The notes: generated by a model not told the origin, from the sequence alone. Positions 25,618 through 35,270 are shown, numbered from the stretch's first letter. The stretch is DNA of 64,000 nucleotides from Sipunculus nudus (GCA_026874595.1 JAPPUL010000095.1:1178001-1242000); one strand, 5' to 3'. A program made the numbers and translations.

Positions 25618-27534
25618 CTATTTTCTTGCTGTTTTATCGTCTAATTTGCCTCTAATACCAAGAGAAGCCAAAATGTTACTATTGTTTATAGATACCTCAT
25701 AGTCCTTAACTCTTTGTAGATAATCTATCCAGCCGTTCATGAATATGTATTGGTTTGACAATTTAACTTTTCTTATTATGTCTTTTTTACGTGTTATATC
25801 TTCTGTATCTACTTTTGGTTTAGTATCAGAGACTTTTTTAAGTACAAAAAAAGATAATTTACCTTGAACAGCAGAGCCTTGCATCTCGTATGAGATTACC
25901 TCTTTCGATATCTCATTAACATCTAATAAGAATGCCTCCTTAAAGAAGGCTTGGTTATATATTGGCTTGCTATTAATACCATATGAGGGAGATACAAACT
26001 CATCTATTCTCTCGTTTGTAATGTTGTTGTTTTTTGTCTTATCTTGTTTGGGGTTTTTGCTCTCAAGCCTTATCTCTTTTGAATCCTGTGTGAACTCTTT
26101 TGTTTTCCCTTTTCTTATATATTTGAAGTCGTTGTCGTCGTCAAAAGTCTCTTTTAATAACATATCGTTATTATCTTTTACCTTTTTAAGGTAGCTTTGC
26201 ATTAACGATAATGCATATTTTTCATATTCTGGCTTTAGTTCATCATAATAAGCTTTTCCATACTCTTTTAAAAGCCTCTCATAATCACTTTTAGATACTT
26301 TTGCCTCTTCAAAGCTTTTTTCCTTCTTTTTTATCTTATATATTTTATATTTGTATTGTGCACTCTCATCTTCGCTTTCATCTTTACTCTCATCCACGCT
26401 CTCATCTTCTATAACTTTTGTTATATCATCTTTAATATATTTTGCAAGCTTATCATATAGTTTATCATTTCCGCTTATGTACTTGTTTGTGATTAGCTTG
26501 TGCTTCTCATTATCTTTTGCATTGCTTGAGTCTTTATTTGAGGATTTAGATGTCTTTTCTTTTCCGTCTTTGTCTTTATCTTTTGTTGTTGCTGCCTTAT
26601 CTTTATTATCTTCGAACTTTAAAGATAAACTATCTTTGTCATTTAAGGCTTTTTGGGCATCATCTTTACTTTTGAAAGAGAGTACGTCTGCCGTTATTGA
26701 GGCTTTGGTTTCTTTATAGTATTTTTTAAGCTTTTGCACATCCACTGTGCTTTGGTATTTTTCTAACTTTAGGTAATCATTGTATGTAAAAAGTCCAAAC
26801 TCTACTGCAACTTTATGGCTTTGCACTTCAAGCTCTTTATCTACATCAGCAAGGACTGCAAGTTGTCCATTTTGTATAGGGTTTGTTACTAAATTTACAA
26901 GGTAATATTCCTTTAAATACTTAGAAGCCCATTTATAGTAAAATTCCCAGTAGTAGTCTATATTCTCTTCTTTGTACTCTTCGAAACTTTGTTTTGGCAC
27001 CTTGTTTTTATCAACATCTTCATCTTTTGCTCCTATCTTTCTATTCTCTTCTGTACGCTTATATTCCTCTTTTAAATATAAATTAAACGACTTTTTAATG
27101 AAATCATTTAACTTATCCTTAGATAAATCAAAACCAAGCTCCTGTGCAAGATTATAATTCATAGTCCATTGAATGACACTTCTTAAATGACTACGATGAC
27201 GTTCATATTCACTGTTTGGAATTTTTGAAGGGAGATTCCAATTGTTTAACATGAAGTTTAACCATTGTGCGTCTTTGGATTTGTTCTTATTATTAAAATC
27301 CTGCAGAACCTCATATATTGAGGCTTGTAATTGCGGAGTGTTTCTATATTGGGGAATGTTTTTATTAAATATTTCGCGGTCGTTAACTCTTATGAATTCA
27401 TTACTTGTTCCTCTTAAGAGCTCAGGCAAAGAAATAGTTGTTGGTAAAAACATCATTATCGCAAAGCCGATTACTATCGTATATGCTGTATATCTAAAAA
27501 ACTTATTTTGAGAAAACTGCTTTGTACTTATCAT
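25618..27534 (-). CDS. PpiD/SurA-like membrane-anchored folding factor
   Basis: A 638-residue protein with a short cytoplasmic start, one membrane anchor (about 14-31) and a large periplasmic region. The start resembles PpiD/SurA_N proteins (F-R-Y-T-A-Y-T-I-V-I-G-F-A then a V-N-D-R-E-I-F-type strand). I do not see a convincing parvulin active site. A lysine/serine/aspartate-rich stretch (about 300-345) and an acidic one (E-S-V-D-E-S-K-D-E-S-E-D) around 380 are low-complexity inserts. The likely role is periplasmic chaperone at the translocon exit. The call is moderate since the family is inferred from the N-terminus and architecture. Confidence 0.6.
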   Translation of the reverse strand: MISTKQFSQNKFFRYTAYTIVIGFAIMMFLPTTISLPELLRGTSNEFIRVNDREIFNKNIPQYRNTPQLQASIYEVLQDFNNKNKSKDAQWLNFMLNNWNLPSKIPNSEYERHRSHLRSVIQWTMNYNLAQELGFDLSKDKLNDFIKKSFNLYLKEEYKRTEENRKIGAKDEDVDKNKVPKQSFEEYKEENIDYYWEFYYKWASKYLKEYYLVNLVTNPIQNGQLAVLADVDKELEVQSHKVAVEFGLFTYNDYLKLEKYQSTVDVQKLKKYYKETKASITADVLSFKSKDDAQKALNDKDSLSLKFEDNKDKAATTKDKDKDGKEKTSKSSNKDSSNAKDNEKHKLITNKYISGNDKLYDKLAKYIKDDITKVIEDESVDESKDESEDESAQYKYKIYKIKKKEKSFEEAKVSKSDYERLLKEYGKAYYDELKPEYEKYALSLMQSYLKKVKDNNDMLLKETFDDDNDFKYIRKGKTKEFTQDSKEIRLESKNPKQDKTKNNNITNERIDEFVSPSYGINSKPIYNQAFFKEAFLLDVNEISKEVISYEMQGSAVQGKLSFFVLKKVSDTKPKVDTEDITRKKDIIRKVKLSNQYIFMNGWIDYLQRVKDYEVSINNSNILASLGIRGKLDDKTARK

Positions 27535-27545
27535 ATTTATTATAC

Positions 27546-27596
27546 CCTCTTTTGTAGCCTCTTTTATATAACCTCTTTTATATATAACCTCTTTAT
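27546..27596. repeat. Imperfect repeat of a Shine-Dalgarno-like octamer upstream of the PpiD-like gene
   Basis: cctctttt occurs at 27546, 27558 and 27572, and as ccttcttta-like cctcttta at 27588, with spacing growing 12, 14, 16 bp. On the coding strand this is AAAAGAGG followed by TATATA-type DNA, four times. The copy nearest the start can act as ribosome-binding site. Confidence 0.7.
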
Positions 27597-27673
27597 CTTT
27601 AGTATGGTTTATCCTCTTTCGTTATTCTATCCAAATAAAAGCTAAGTTTAAAACACTTCTAATTAGAAATTTA

Positions 27674-28777
27674 TTAATTTGCTGTTTTGTTTAACGCTTT
27701 TTTAATAGCATTTTGTCTTTGTGCAAACAATTTGTCAAGCTTAAGATCGCTTCTTGGAACAAAACTGTATATCCTCTTCCACATGTCCTTACCTTCCATA
27801 CACAAATATATAAATAATTTATCGTCATGTTCTTTTAGGATTGAGATGATCTTTTTGTACATTCTGGTGCGGATATCTATAAAATAACGTTTCTTACCGT
27901 CTTTGCAATCTATAAACTCTTCATAAAAAATACGACTGTCATGAGGGGAATAAAGATCTCGCATCCCCTCTACAAATCTAAGACTACCGATACTTATCCA
28001 AGCAATACGTTTTTTGTCTATTACACTAAATACATTATCAATAACTTCTTTATAGCCCCTCTCCCATCCATCATAATAGATTAGAGGGTCAAAATGTAAT
28101 GCTATCTGATAACCTGCATCTTGCACTCTTAAAAGCCCCTCTAAACGCTCATCTAAACTTGAGGCATTAAGCTCCTCTTCGTCTATTATCTTTTGCGGAT
28201 TTAATGAGCAAGAGATTACAACCCGTCCCCTATGTTCAAGCTTTAAAAGATTTGTAATTTGGTTTGTCTTTGTCTTAAGTTCAAGCAAGGCATTATCTTT
28301 ATCTTTAAAGTAGTTAATAAGCTCTTTAGAGAATAATGTTGCATCATCAAGGGCAAGTGAGTCTGACAACTCGCCAGTCCCTATTCGATATAATCTGTTT
28401 TTGTCTGTTATAAGAGTTTCAAGTTCCTCAAAAAGCTTTTCTAGATTAACGTATATTTTTGTTACGTTATCCCTTAAATATGTCTTAAGAAAGCAGTAGC
28501 TGCACCCTAAATGGCAGTTTTCAACGAGATCAATTACATAATAATTACAACATATAAAACCGCTTGTTCCAGGACACTTTTTTACAAAATTACCTCTGTT
28601 TAATGTTAAATAAATGCTTTCAATACCTTTGTCCTCACCTAAGGTATTGTAAAAACTTCTATGTTCTACTATCTCACTGGGGATGTCTTTATAATATTCA
28701 AGTACGTGTTTTGTTACCTTGTAGCCTAAAGCCTCTTTGTCTATGTATATTTGCTTTGGTTTGAACTTGCCTTTCAT
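27674..28777 (-). CDS. SPL-family (spore photoproduct lyase-like) radical SAM protein
   Basis: A 367-residue radical SAM enzyme. The cluster motif is C-x3-C-x2-C at C88, C92 and C95 (N-C-H-L-G-C-S-Y-C), followed by the SPL-type Y-V-N-L-E-K-L and L-K-T-K-T-N-Q-I-T-N-L-L. Spore photoproduct lyase repairs a thymine dimer in spore DNA, but here the segment that carries the hydrogen-donor cysteine in the Bacillus enzyme reads G-T-G-E-L-S-D-S-L, with no cysteine. So it is a member of the wider SPL family found in non-spore-formers; substrate unknown. It is followed on the same strand (upstream in transcription) by an ArsM-like gene. Confidence 0.8.
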   Translation of the reverse strand: MKGKFKPKQIYIDKEALGYKVTKHVLEYYKDIPSEIVEHRSFYNTLGEDKGIESIYLTLNRGNFVKKCPGTSGFICCNYYVIDLVENCHLGCSYCFLKTYLRDNVTKIYVNLEKLFEELETLITDKNRLYRIGTGELSDSLALDDATLFSKELINYFKDKDNALLELKTKTNQITNLLKLEHRGRVVISCSLNPQKIIDEEELNASSLDERLEGLLRVQDAGYQIALHFDPLIYYDGWERGYKEVIDNVFSVIDKKRIAWISIGSLRFVEGMRDLYSPHDSRIFYEEFIDCKDGKKRYFIDIRTRMYKKIISILKEHDDKLFIYLCMEGKDMWKRIYSFVPRSDLKLDKLFAQRQNAIKKALNKTAN

Positions 28778-28842
28778 TCAATTTAAGCCCTTAGTTTCTA
28801 ATTTTTACTTAATACCTTCTTTTCTAAACAGTCTAATCGAAA

Positions 28843-29646
28843 CTATTTGTAGCCTACTAAGGTTATGCTTTCTATTTTACTGCCACTCCGCTCATAATCG
28901 TTTAGCTCCTCTTCTGTAAGGTAATCTTTTAAATATTTATGTATTGTAACTTCCTTTGTAGACTTTATCTTTATATCCTTAAACCCTGCTTTCTTTATAA
29001 GGTTAATATACTCTGTCTTTTGTATTGCACCAGAAACGCATCCTGCATACATTTGGGCCGATTCTAATATCTTTTTCGGCAATTGTCCATCAAGTACTAT
29101 ATCGGATATAGAAAATGTGCCACCGGAAGCAAGTACTCTATATATTTCCTTAAACGCTTTTTCTTTGTCCGGCACTAAATTTAAGACGCAATTACTTATT
29201 ACAACGTTTATACTATCGCTTTCTATAGGCATTGACTCTATCTCGCCAAGTAAAAACTCTACATTGTCAAATCCAAGCTTCCTTTTATTCTCATTAGCCT
29301 TAGATACCATCTCCTCTGTCATGTCAAGACCGATCACAACGCCCTTAGGACCAACAAGCTCCCGGGCAATAAATACGTCATTACCAGCACCACTACCAAG
29401 ATCAAGTACTCTATCATCTTCTTTTATTGTTATAAACTTTGTTGGTATCCCGCAGCCAAGACCATAATCTGCTTCTTTCACGTACCCTTTTATATCCTCG
29501 TATTTATCCTTAAACATTGTATAGTCCATCTCCGGATCACCGCATGTCTGCCCCGGCAAACTACAACATCCAGATTCAGCAATATCACCCACAACCACCT
29601 TCTTATAACTATCTTTTACTATTTTTTTAATATCAGTGTTTTTCAT
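28843..29646 (-). CDS. arsM: Arsenite S-adenosylmethionine methyltransferase (ArsM-like)
   Basis: A 267-residue class I methyltransferase. The SAM motif V-L-D-L-G-S-G-A-G-N-D, then G-L-D-M-T-E-E-M-V, and the ArsM-specific S-N-C-V-L-N-L-V-P-D-K are present. Further conserved cysteines lie in Y-G-L-G-C-G-I-P (C65) and A-G-C-V-S-G-A, the set that binds As(III). A Cys-rich N-terminus (C27, C28, C35) adds possible thiol ligands. ArsM methylates arsenite to volatile or less reactive forms. No arsR or arsenite pump is nearby, so the regulation is unclear. GGAGG precedes ATG 29646 at a long spacing of about 15 bp with a T6A7 run between. Confidence 0.88.
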   Translation of the reverse strand: MKNTDIKKIVKDSYKKVVVGDIAESGCCSLPGQTCGDPEMDYTMFKDKYEDIKGYVKEADYGLGCGIPTKFITIKEDDRVLDLGSGAGNDVFIARELVGPKGVVIGLDMTEEMVSKANENKRKLGFDNVEFLLGEIESMPIESDSINVVISNCVLNLVPDKEKAFKEIYRVLASGGTFSISDIVLDGQLPKKILESAQMYAGCVSGAIQKTEYINLIKKAGFKDIKIKSTKEVTIHKYLKDYLTEEELNDYERSGSKIESITLVGYK

Positions 29647-29709
29647 GTTTTTTTAAAAAACCTCCGTTAACTTTCTAAGTAAATATAAGTTTGTATATAA
29701 AGCTAACTC

Positions 29710-31308
29710 TTATTGCTTTTTAGTTAATTTAGTATAAAAATGCTTTACAAAGAATATAAAACCTTCTTCCTTTAAGGAATATAATATTATAAAATAACTA
29801 ATAGAAGCTACTAACATAATTAAAAGAGTGCTTGCAAGTTCGTTTTTATAGCTTGTATCTAAAATATTAAGGTTTAGATCCTTTATTAAAAGTATAATAA
29901 AACCCATAAAAAGCGAGGCAAGTATTGTCTTTAACATGTTAAGCAATGTATTTTTTTCAAGCTTTAATGATTTGATTTTAGTTTTTAATATTATGAAAAG
30001 CAAAATGACATGTAAAAACGATGTGATACTTATAGAAAGGGCTATATAGTAGAAAGGCATTTTAAGAACATCTATAAATAAATGCATGAGCAAAACGTGA
30101 ATAAAAACAGTGATTAATGAAATATAGATAAGAGAAAACATATTACGAATACTTTGGAAGGCCCGAATTAGTATTACCGAAAAGCCGATAGAGACAATAC
30201 AAGGTGCAAAGTAAAATATAGTGTAAGATATGTTTTTAATAACATTATCGTCAATAAGGCCCCGAGAGCCGTTTGAGATTAGCATAACAAGGTCTTTGTA
30301 TACAAAAGCACTTAGCTTATCGTCAAGCAACATAAAAGCAATCATAGAGGGCAATGTAAATATAAAAACCATTCTAAAGCCGACCAATATTATGTTTATA
30401 AATTCTTTAATATCATTCTGCTGGTAATATCTTGCCATAGAGGGCAAACTAATTGTTGAAATTGACACAACGAATAAGGAGATAGGGAGCTGAATCATAA
30501 AAAAGCCTTGTGATAATGCGGTATTAGCGCCTGTTATAGCATCTGCATAAATATTTGAGAGGATGTTGTTTAATTTGGGGATGCCAAGGGCAAGGGCGTA
30601 TGGGATAAATAGTTTAATAAAGCTATTAATATCTGAATCTCTTTTTAGTGAGTATAGTTTAAATTTAAAGCCTTGTTTAATTAGAAAAGGTATTTGTATT
30701 ATAAGATGAGCTATACCTCCGATTATAAGGGCGTAGGCAAGGGAGTGTATGCCATAAAGCGAGTAAACGGAGAATAGTACTATAAGGAAAAAGACATTTG
30801 AGATAAAAGGACCAAGGGAGGGGACAAAGAAGACATTTAGCGAGTGTAACATCCCCATAAAGATGGCAGCAACACTTATGAAAGGTAAATATATCATTAA
30901 GATATTAAAAAGGTCCTTAGCAAGCACTTGAGAATTGGCAACATCTGGGTTGTTATGATAATACTGCATAAAGAAAGGAGATGCAAAAAAAGCGATTAAT
31001 AAAGAGACTATGCTCATTATTAATGCGATAAGGATTATTTTATTTGCAAAGACGAACGCTTCTTTTTGTTTATTTTTGGCAAGGAGTGCAGCAAAAAGGG
31101 GAATGAATGCGGCAGACAAAGCGCCCTCAGCAAGTAGTTCACGCAGGGCATTTGGGATTCTAAACGCAGCAACAAAGGCATCATATTCAAAGCCGCCACC
31201 AAAGAAGTAAAGACCATATTGTTGTCTTACAAGGCCAAGGAGCTTAGAGAGTAGCGTTGCAAGGGTTACAATAACGGCGCTATTTATGAAAAGACGTTTT
31301 TCAATCAA
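29710..31308 (-). CDS. murJ: Lipid II flippase MurJ
   Basis: A 532-residue MOP-family membrane protein with about fourteen hydrophobic segments. The N-terminus S-A-V-I-V-T-L-A-T-L-L-S-K-L-L-G-L-V-R, the region D-A-F-V-A-A-F-R-I-P-N and R-E-L-L-A-E-G-A-L-S-A-A-F-I-P are diagnostic of MurJ. It flips lipid-linked peptidoglycan precursor across the inner membrane. It lies 14 bp downstream of gatC on the minus strand. Length is typical. Confidence 0.96.
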   Translation of the reverse strand: MIEKRLFINSAVIVTLATLLSKLLGLVRQQYGLYFFGGGFEYDAFVAAFRIPNALRELLAEGALSAAFIPLFAALLAKNKQKEAFVFANKIILIALIMSIVSLLIAFFASPFFMQYYHNNPDVANSQVLAKDLFNILMIYLPFISVAAIFMGMLHSLNVFFVPSLGPFISNVFFLIVLFSVYSLYGIHSLAYALIIGGIAHLIIQIPFLIKQGFKFKLYSLKRDSDINSFIKLFIPYALALGIPKLNNILSNIYADAITGANTALSQGFFMIQLPISLFVVSISTISLPSMARYYQQNDIKEFINIILVGFRMVFIFTLPSMIAFMLLDDKLSAFVYKDLVMLISNGSRGLIDDNVIKNISYTIFYFAPCIVSIGFSVILIRAFQSIRNMFSLIYISLITVFIHVLLMHLFIDVLKMPFYYIALSISITSFLHVILLFIILKTKIKSLKLEKNTLLNMLKTILASLFMGFIILLIKDLNLNILDTSYKNELASTLLIMLVASISYFIILYSLKEEGFIFFVKHFYTKLTKKQ

Positions 31309-31322
31309 ATAGATAAAACCTT

Positions 31323-31607
31323 TTATAAGACTTTGGGGACTTTAATAAAGCCGTCTTTAGAGTCAGGGGCAAGCTCTTTTACAAAGTTAGTGTTTGGCAT
31401 TTTTTTGATAACATCTTCTCGATAGACGTTAAAAGTTGTATTCTCATCGTTTTTAAAATCTGGAGATATAGAGCTTGTGTCAAGCTGGTTTATTTTCTCG
31501 ACGTAGGAGACAATTTTGTTTAAATCAGAGAGTAAGCTTTCCTTTTCTTTATGGTTTAAATAAAGGCTTGCAAGCTTTGCGATTTTGTCAATTTCTTTAA
31601 TATTCAT
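31323..31607 (-). CDS. gatC: Asp-tRNA(Asn)/Glu-tRNA(Gln) amidotransferase subunit C
   Basis: A 94-residue GatC with the family pattern I-A-K-L-A-S-L-Y-L near the start, L-N-K-I-V-S-Y-V-E-K-I-N-Q-L-D-T in the middle, and the R-E-D-V loop. GatC wraps around GatA and stabilises the GatCAB complex. It is transcribed just ahead of murJ and far from gatB, an arrangement without gatA in the window. Confidence 0.93.
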   Translation of the reverse strand: MNIKEIDKIAKLASLYLNHKEKESLLSDLNKIVSYVEKINQLDTSSISPDFKNDENTTFNVYREDVIKKMPNTNFVKELAPDSKDGFIKVPKVL

Positions 31608-31852
31608 AATTTAATTAAACTCCTAAAAGGGCTGCCAACAGCTTGTAAATATAACTAGGAATATATAAAACATAATATTTTTAATATTTAAGATAACGTC
31701 TTCCTTTAGGATGTCTAAATTGTCAGTATAATAAAAAGTGTTTTTGATATACTTTAAAATACATTAAAATAAACATAAATCTTACATAAATTAAATAGTT
31801 TTAAAAGAAAAACTATATTTACAAAAGCCATTACCTTAAAAAGAGTTTAGAA

Positions 31853-32095
31853 ATGGGTAAAAACCAGCATATAATACCATATAAGAACAGATGGGGGATA
31901 AAGGCGGCAGGGGATAGTGAATATTCTTTTATTTTTAATACAAAAGAAGAGTGCATAGAAAAAGCAGTTGAAATAGCAAAAGAACAATGCACTAAAGTTG
32001 TAGTACACTCAAAAGAGGGCAAGATAGTAGCAACAGAATCTTTTATAAATGAGAGTCCTCCAAAGAAAGGAAGATTTGATATAGGCTCAGATTAG
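31853..32095 (+). CDS. DUF2188-family small protein
   Basis: An 80-residue soluble protein. Short strands N-Q-H-I-I-P-Y-K-N-R-W-G-I-K and V-V-V-H-S-K-E-G-K-I match the DUF2188 family, small alpha/beta proteins of unknown function. The charged helix between them (E-E-C-I-E-K-A-V-E-I-A-K) is typical. It stands alone on the plus strand, convergent with a small minus-strand gene. Function not known. Confidence 0.75.
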   Translation: MGKNQHIIPYKNRWGIKAAGDSEYSFIFNTKEECIEKAVEIAKEQCTKVVVHSKEGKIVATESFINESPPKKGRFDIGSD

Positions 32096-32111
32096 AGAGT
32101 TTTTTCTATTT

Positions 32112-32270
32112 CTATTTCTTATCTTTAGCTTTGCACTCGTTACAAAACTCGCCATAAGTTGGTCTATAAGAATTTCCTGTATAAGGCTCATAATTGCTCG
32201 TTGGCCACTTACTACAAGTTCTATGCCAATGCCAAGTATCGCTTTTTTCCCTACGACGATATTGTTTCAT
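32112..32270 (-). CDS. Small W/C/H-rich protein, possible zinc ribbon
   Basis: 52 residues starting at ATG 32270, with GGAG 9 bases upstream. The sequence has W-H-W-H-R-T-C-S-K-W-P-T-S-N-Y and ends F-C-N-E-C-K-A-K. The C-x2-C near the end with the upstream Cys and His suggests a metal site. I recall similar tiny proteins annotated as hypothetical in many Gram-negative genomes. A longer frame to 32330 is open but would add a hydrophobic, AT-encoded leader without a ribosome-binding site. Confidence 0.65.
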   Translation of the reverse strand: MKQYRRREKSDTWHWHRTCSKWPTSNYEPYTGNSYRPTYGEFCNECKAKDKK

Positions 32271-32342
32271 GATGAATACTCCTTTATGATATAAATATAT
32301 AAAATATAAAATATAATATATATATATCATAAAGACAAGTCT

Positions 32343-33689
32343 CTAGCTATAAAAGAGCATGGCAGCACTAAAATAGATTATAAGCCCAACAATATCGTTT
32401 GAGATCATTATAAAAGGACCGGTAGCAAGAGCAGGGTCAATATTAAACTTTTTTAATATAATAGGAACCAAGCTTCCGATAAGGGATGCAACAATCATTA
32501 TAGTAAATAAAGTGATGCCAAGAAGAAGTCCAAGCTTAATATCTTGCCAAACAAATATTACAAGGGCAAAAAGTATACTACAAGCAACTCCATTAAGAAA
32601 ACCTATATTAACCTCCTTAAAAAGGAATTTGTACATATCAAGCATAGTAATCTCACCAGTTGCAAAACCGCGTACCATAATGGTTGAAGATTGTATACCT
32701 ATGTTACCGCCCATGGACGTTACAACAGGAGTGAAAAAGCTTAGTATTATTATATTTTTAACAGAACCCGCAAAATAACTAATAACAAGAGCAGCAACGA
32801 TACCGCCAAGAAGTCCGGTAAAAAGCCATGGAAGACGAACACGGGACATACTAAATAACGATTGACCAAGTGTCTGACTGCCAACATCTTCGCTTATACC
32901 CGCCATTTTATGAATATCCTCCGAAGCCTCTTCGTCTATGACATCGACAATATCATCTATAGTTATCCGTCCAACAAGCTTATCTTTATCATCAATTACG
33001 GGTATAGATACAAGGTCATATTTTCTTGCAATACTTGCAACCTCCTCCTGATCCAAGCTTGTTTTAACGCTAATAACATCACGATCCATTATATCTTTAA
33101 TTCTTTTGTAAAGAGGAGCAAGAATTAGTTTATTTACAGCAATAAGCCCGACTAAAACACCCGTACGGTTTGTTACAAATACATAATGAATATTTTCAAG
33201 CTGCTCCTCACGTATTTTATTAATAGCCTCACTTACCGTATTTTCTTGGTATACGGCAATAAACTCCTTGCCCATGATACCGCCTGCACTCTTTTCATCA
33301 TGTTCAAGAAGCTCACGTATCTCAGCAAGTTCTGCATGGTCAAGGGAGTCTAATATCATATCAGACTTTTCTTTAGGCAGACGTGAGAGAAAGTCAGCCA
33401 TGTCATCTGAGGCCATTTCGGTGGTTATGGCAAGTAGCCTATCAAGTTTTATCTCTTCTACTATCTTTTCGCTAATATGATCTTCTACTTTAGTTAATAC
33501 ATCAGCTGCAGTTTCCATGTCTAAAATTGAAAAGATTGTAGAAACATGTTCATTTGGCAAATGCTTTAATACTAAAGACAGGTCAACAGGGTGTAGGCTT
33601 TTAATTACACTTTGAATTATAGTTTTGTTGTGTACAGAGGCAAGGTAACTTATATCTCTTACTAGATTCTTGGCTTCGTTGTCTGTCAT
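32343..33689 (-). CDS. mgtE: Magnesium transporter MgtE
   Basis: A 448-residue MgtE with the full domain order: N-terminal helical superfamily domain (to about 125, M-A-S-D-D-M-A-D-F-L-S-R-L-P), two CBS domains (about 135-255), then five membrane helices. The pore region T-P-V-V-T-S-M-G-G-N-I-G-I-Q-S-S is diagnostic. MgtE is a magnesium-gated channel of the inner membrane whose cytoplasmic domains sense Mg2+. The start ATG 33689 has an AAGGG site. It is monocistronic as far as I can see. Confidence 0.96.
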   Translation of the reverse strand: MTDNEAKNLVRDISYLASVHNKTIIQSVIKSLHPVDLSLVLKHLPNEHVSTIFSILDMETAADVLTKVEDHISEKIVEEIKLDRLLAITTEMASDDMADFLSRLPKEKSDMILDSLDHAELAEIRELLEHDEKSAGGIMGKEFIAVYQENTVSEAINKIREEQLENIHYVFVTNRTGVLVGLIAVNKLILAPLYKRIKDIMDRDVISVKTSLDQEEVASIARKYDLVSIPVIDDKDKLVGRITIDDIVDVIDEEASEDIHKMAGISEDVGSQTLGQSLFSMSRVRLPWLFTGLLGGIVAALVISYFAGSVKNIIILSFFTPVVTSMGGNIGIQSSTIMVRGFATGEITMLDMYKFLFKEVNIGFLNGVACSILFALVIFVWQDIKLGLLLGITLFTIMIVASLIGSLVPIILKKFNIDPALATGPFIMISNDIVGLIIYFSAAMLFYS

Positions 33690-33862
33690 CCGTTGTTCCC
33701 TTACTTATAAAAATTAAGCTATACATATTATATGTCATAATTTTGGCATTGTGTATATAATTAAAGTCTTAATTTTATAATATCAATTATAAAATTAAAA
33801 TAGAGCTAAATATTTTAAATGTACAGGTTGTGATATAAGCTAAAATAAAATATATGAAGACG

Positions 33863-34882
33863 TTATTTAAGGGTTTTAGCTTGCTTATCAATTAATTTTA
33901 CAAGGTCTGCTTCTGATATTTCTAAACTTAGCGTAACTTCTTTTTGTTCTTCTTTGCTTAGGACCACACTATGTAATACTTTTCCCTCGATAGTATTTTG
34001 CGGAGGGATTATATTTTTAAAAAGAGATAGCGTTTGGTTAATGTTTGAATATAAAGCATTACTTGAAGCTTCATCTTTGGATTTGGCTATAAGGAATAGT
34101 TTATTTTTGTTTTCTTTCTCATTGTTTTCTTTCTCATTGTTTTCTTTCTCATTGTTTTCTTTAGATGCACCAAATAGGATATATGTAATATTTTTAAGGT
34201 AGTCATCTATTATAGCTTGAGTTGGGTCTTTTTTATTTAGAGCCAAAGCACTATTTTGTATATTTAAGACGCCCCATATTAGGTTATTATTATTAACTTG
34301 TTCAATATTGTTATATAAGGCATTATTTGTTTTTTGTGCTTCAATATAACCTCCCTTTTTAATAATGTTAAGATAATCAGTTAGAGTTTTATTAGACAAA
34401 AGTATTTTGTTTGAGTCAATAAATGCAAGAGATGTCTTATTATTGCTTATGGTTTCAAATCCTGCATGATTTTTTATTGTAAGATTTTTTGATTTTGCTT
34501 TTAGGGTATTTACAATTTTCTCTTTGTTGTATTTAATAAGATTAACTTCCAAAGTAACATCGTTTGAATTTTCATCTATAAATCCTGTTATAGAATTAAC
34601 ATCTTTTTCTAAATTTATATCAATCTCCTTAAGGGTATTAAGGAATTGATTAGAGTTTCTAGTATTTTTTATTATAGTTAAAATTCCTTTATTTTGCTTA
34701 AGAATAGTATTAACATATATTTTGAAAGCACCTTTGCTTGTAGGAGGGATGAAGATTTTATTATCTAAAGAGAATTTAGTTTTATCATCACATGAGGCTG
34801 AGAATACTAAAGTACAGACTAAAGTAATTAAAAAGAGAGAGAATGTTTTTAAAGAGAATGTTTTAAAATTATTATTAGACAT
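33863..34882 (-). CDS. Lipoprotein of unknown function with internal E-N-N-E-K repeats
   Basis: A 339-residue protein. The signal peptide contains a small duplication (K-T-F-S-L twice) and ends with V-F-S-A-S-C (C31), a relaxed lipobox. The mature region alternates helices and strands rich in N, K and I. A low-complexity segment with three copies of K-E-N-N-E (about residues 244-260), coded by an 18-bp tandem repeat, splits it. I do not recognise a family. It lies 173 bp upstream of mgtE on the same strand, divergent from the caspase block. It may be an envelope protein of the same accessory region, but that is inference. Confidence 0.65.
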   Translation of the reverse strand: MSNNNFKTFSLKTFSLFLITLVCTLVFSASCDDKTKFSLDNKIFIPPTSKGAFKIYVNTILKQNKGILTIIKNTRNSNQFLNTLKEIDINLEKDVNSITGFIDENSNDVTLEVNLIKYNKEKIVNTLKAKSKNLTIKNHAGFETISNNKTSLAFIDSNKILLSNKTLTDYLNIIKKGGYIEAQKTNNALYNNIEQVNNNNLIWGVLNIQNSALALNKKDPTQAIIDDYLKNITYILFGASKENNEKENNEKENNEKENKNKLFLIAKSKDEASSNALYSNINQTLSLFKNIIPPQNTIEGKVLHSVVLSKEEQKEVTLSLEISEADLVKLIDKQAKTLK

Positions 34883-35270
34883 AACTAACTTTCCTTATTT
34901 ATAAATTCCTGATAAAACTAGAAGCAAAAATAGACATATTATTATTTATTGTATAGATAAAAGGCTTATGTATACAAAAGTATTTAAAGACAATTAATAT
35001 GTAAAGCTAAAGCATCTATATTAGAATATAGTATTAATGCACTTAAAATTGTTTTTTTCTAAGACCTTTTTAAATAAAATAAATAATTTAAGATATCAAT
35101 TAAATATAAAACACAAAAAAGTTTTAATCAGAAGAATCTATTTAAAGAAAGCGTTTAATAAAATGCATGTTATAAATAGTTTTTAGAAAAGATATTTTAA
35201 TGTTTTTAAAAAGTTTAATATATGTCGTAAATTAATAAAAGCAGTTTTTTTTAAAAAAAGGGAGGATTAA
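34883..35270. other. AT-rich divergent spacer before the caspase block
   Basis: 388 bp without a gene, very rich in A and T. It should hold the divergent promoters for the lipoprotein gene (minus) and the caspase block (plus). A self-complementary T8A7 run (about 35244-35259) lies directly before the Shine-Dalgarno sequence at 35260-35265. No recognised operator. Confidence 0.5.

Noticed and set aside
27674-28777. Evidence that the organism forms spores
   Set aside because: SPL-family proteins occur in many non-spore-formers, the donor cysteine is missing, and no sporulation gene is seen.
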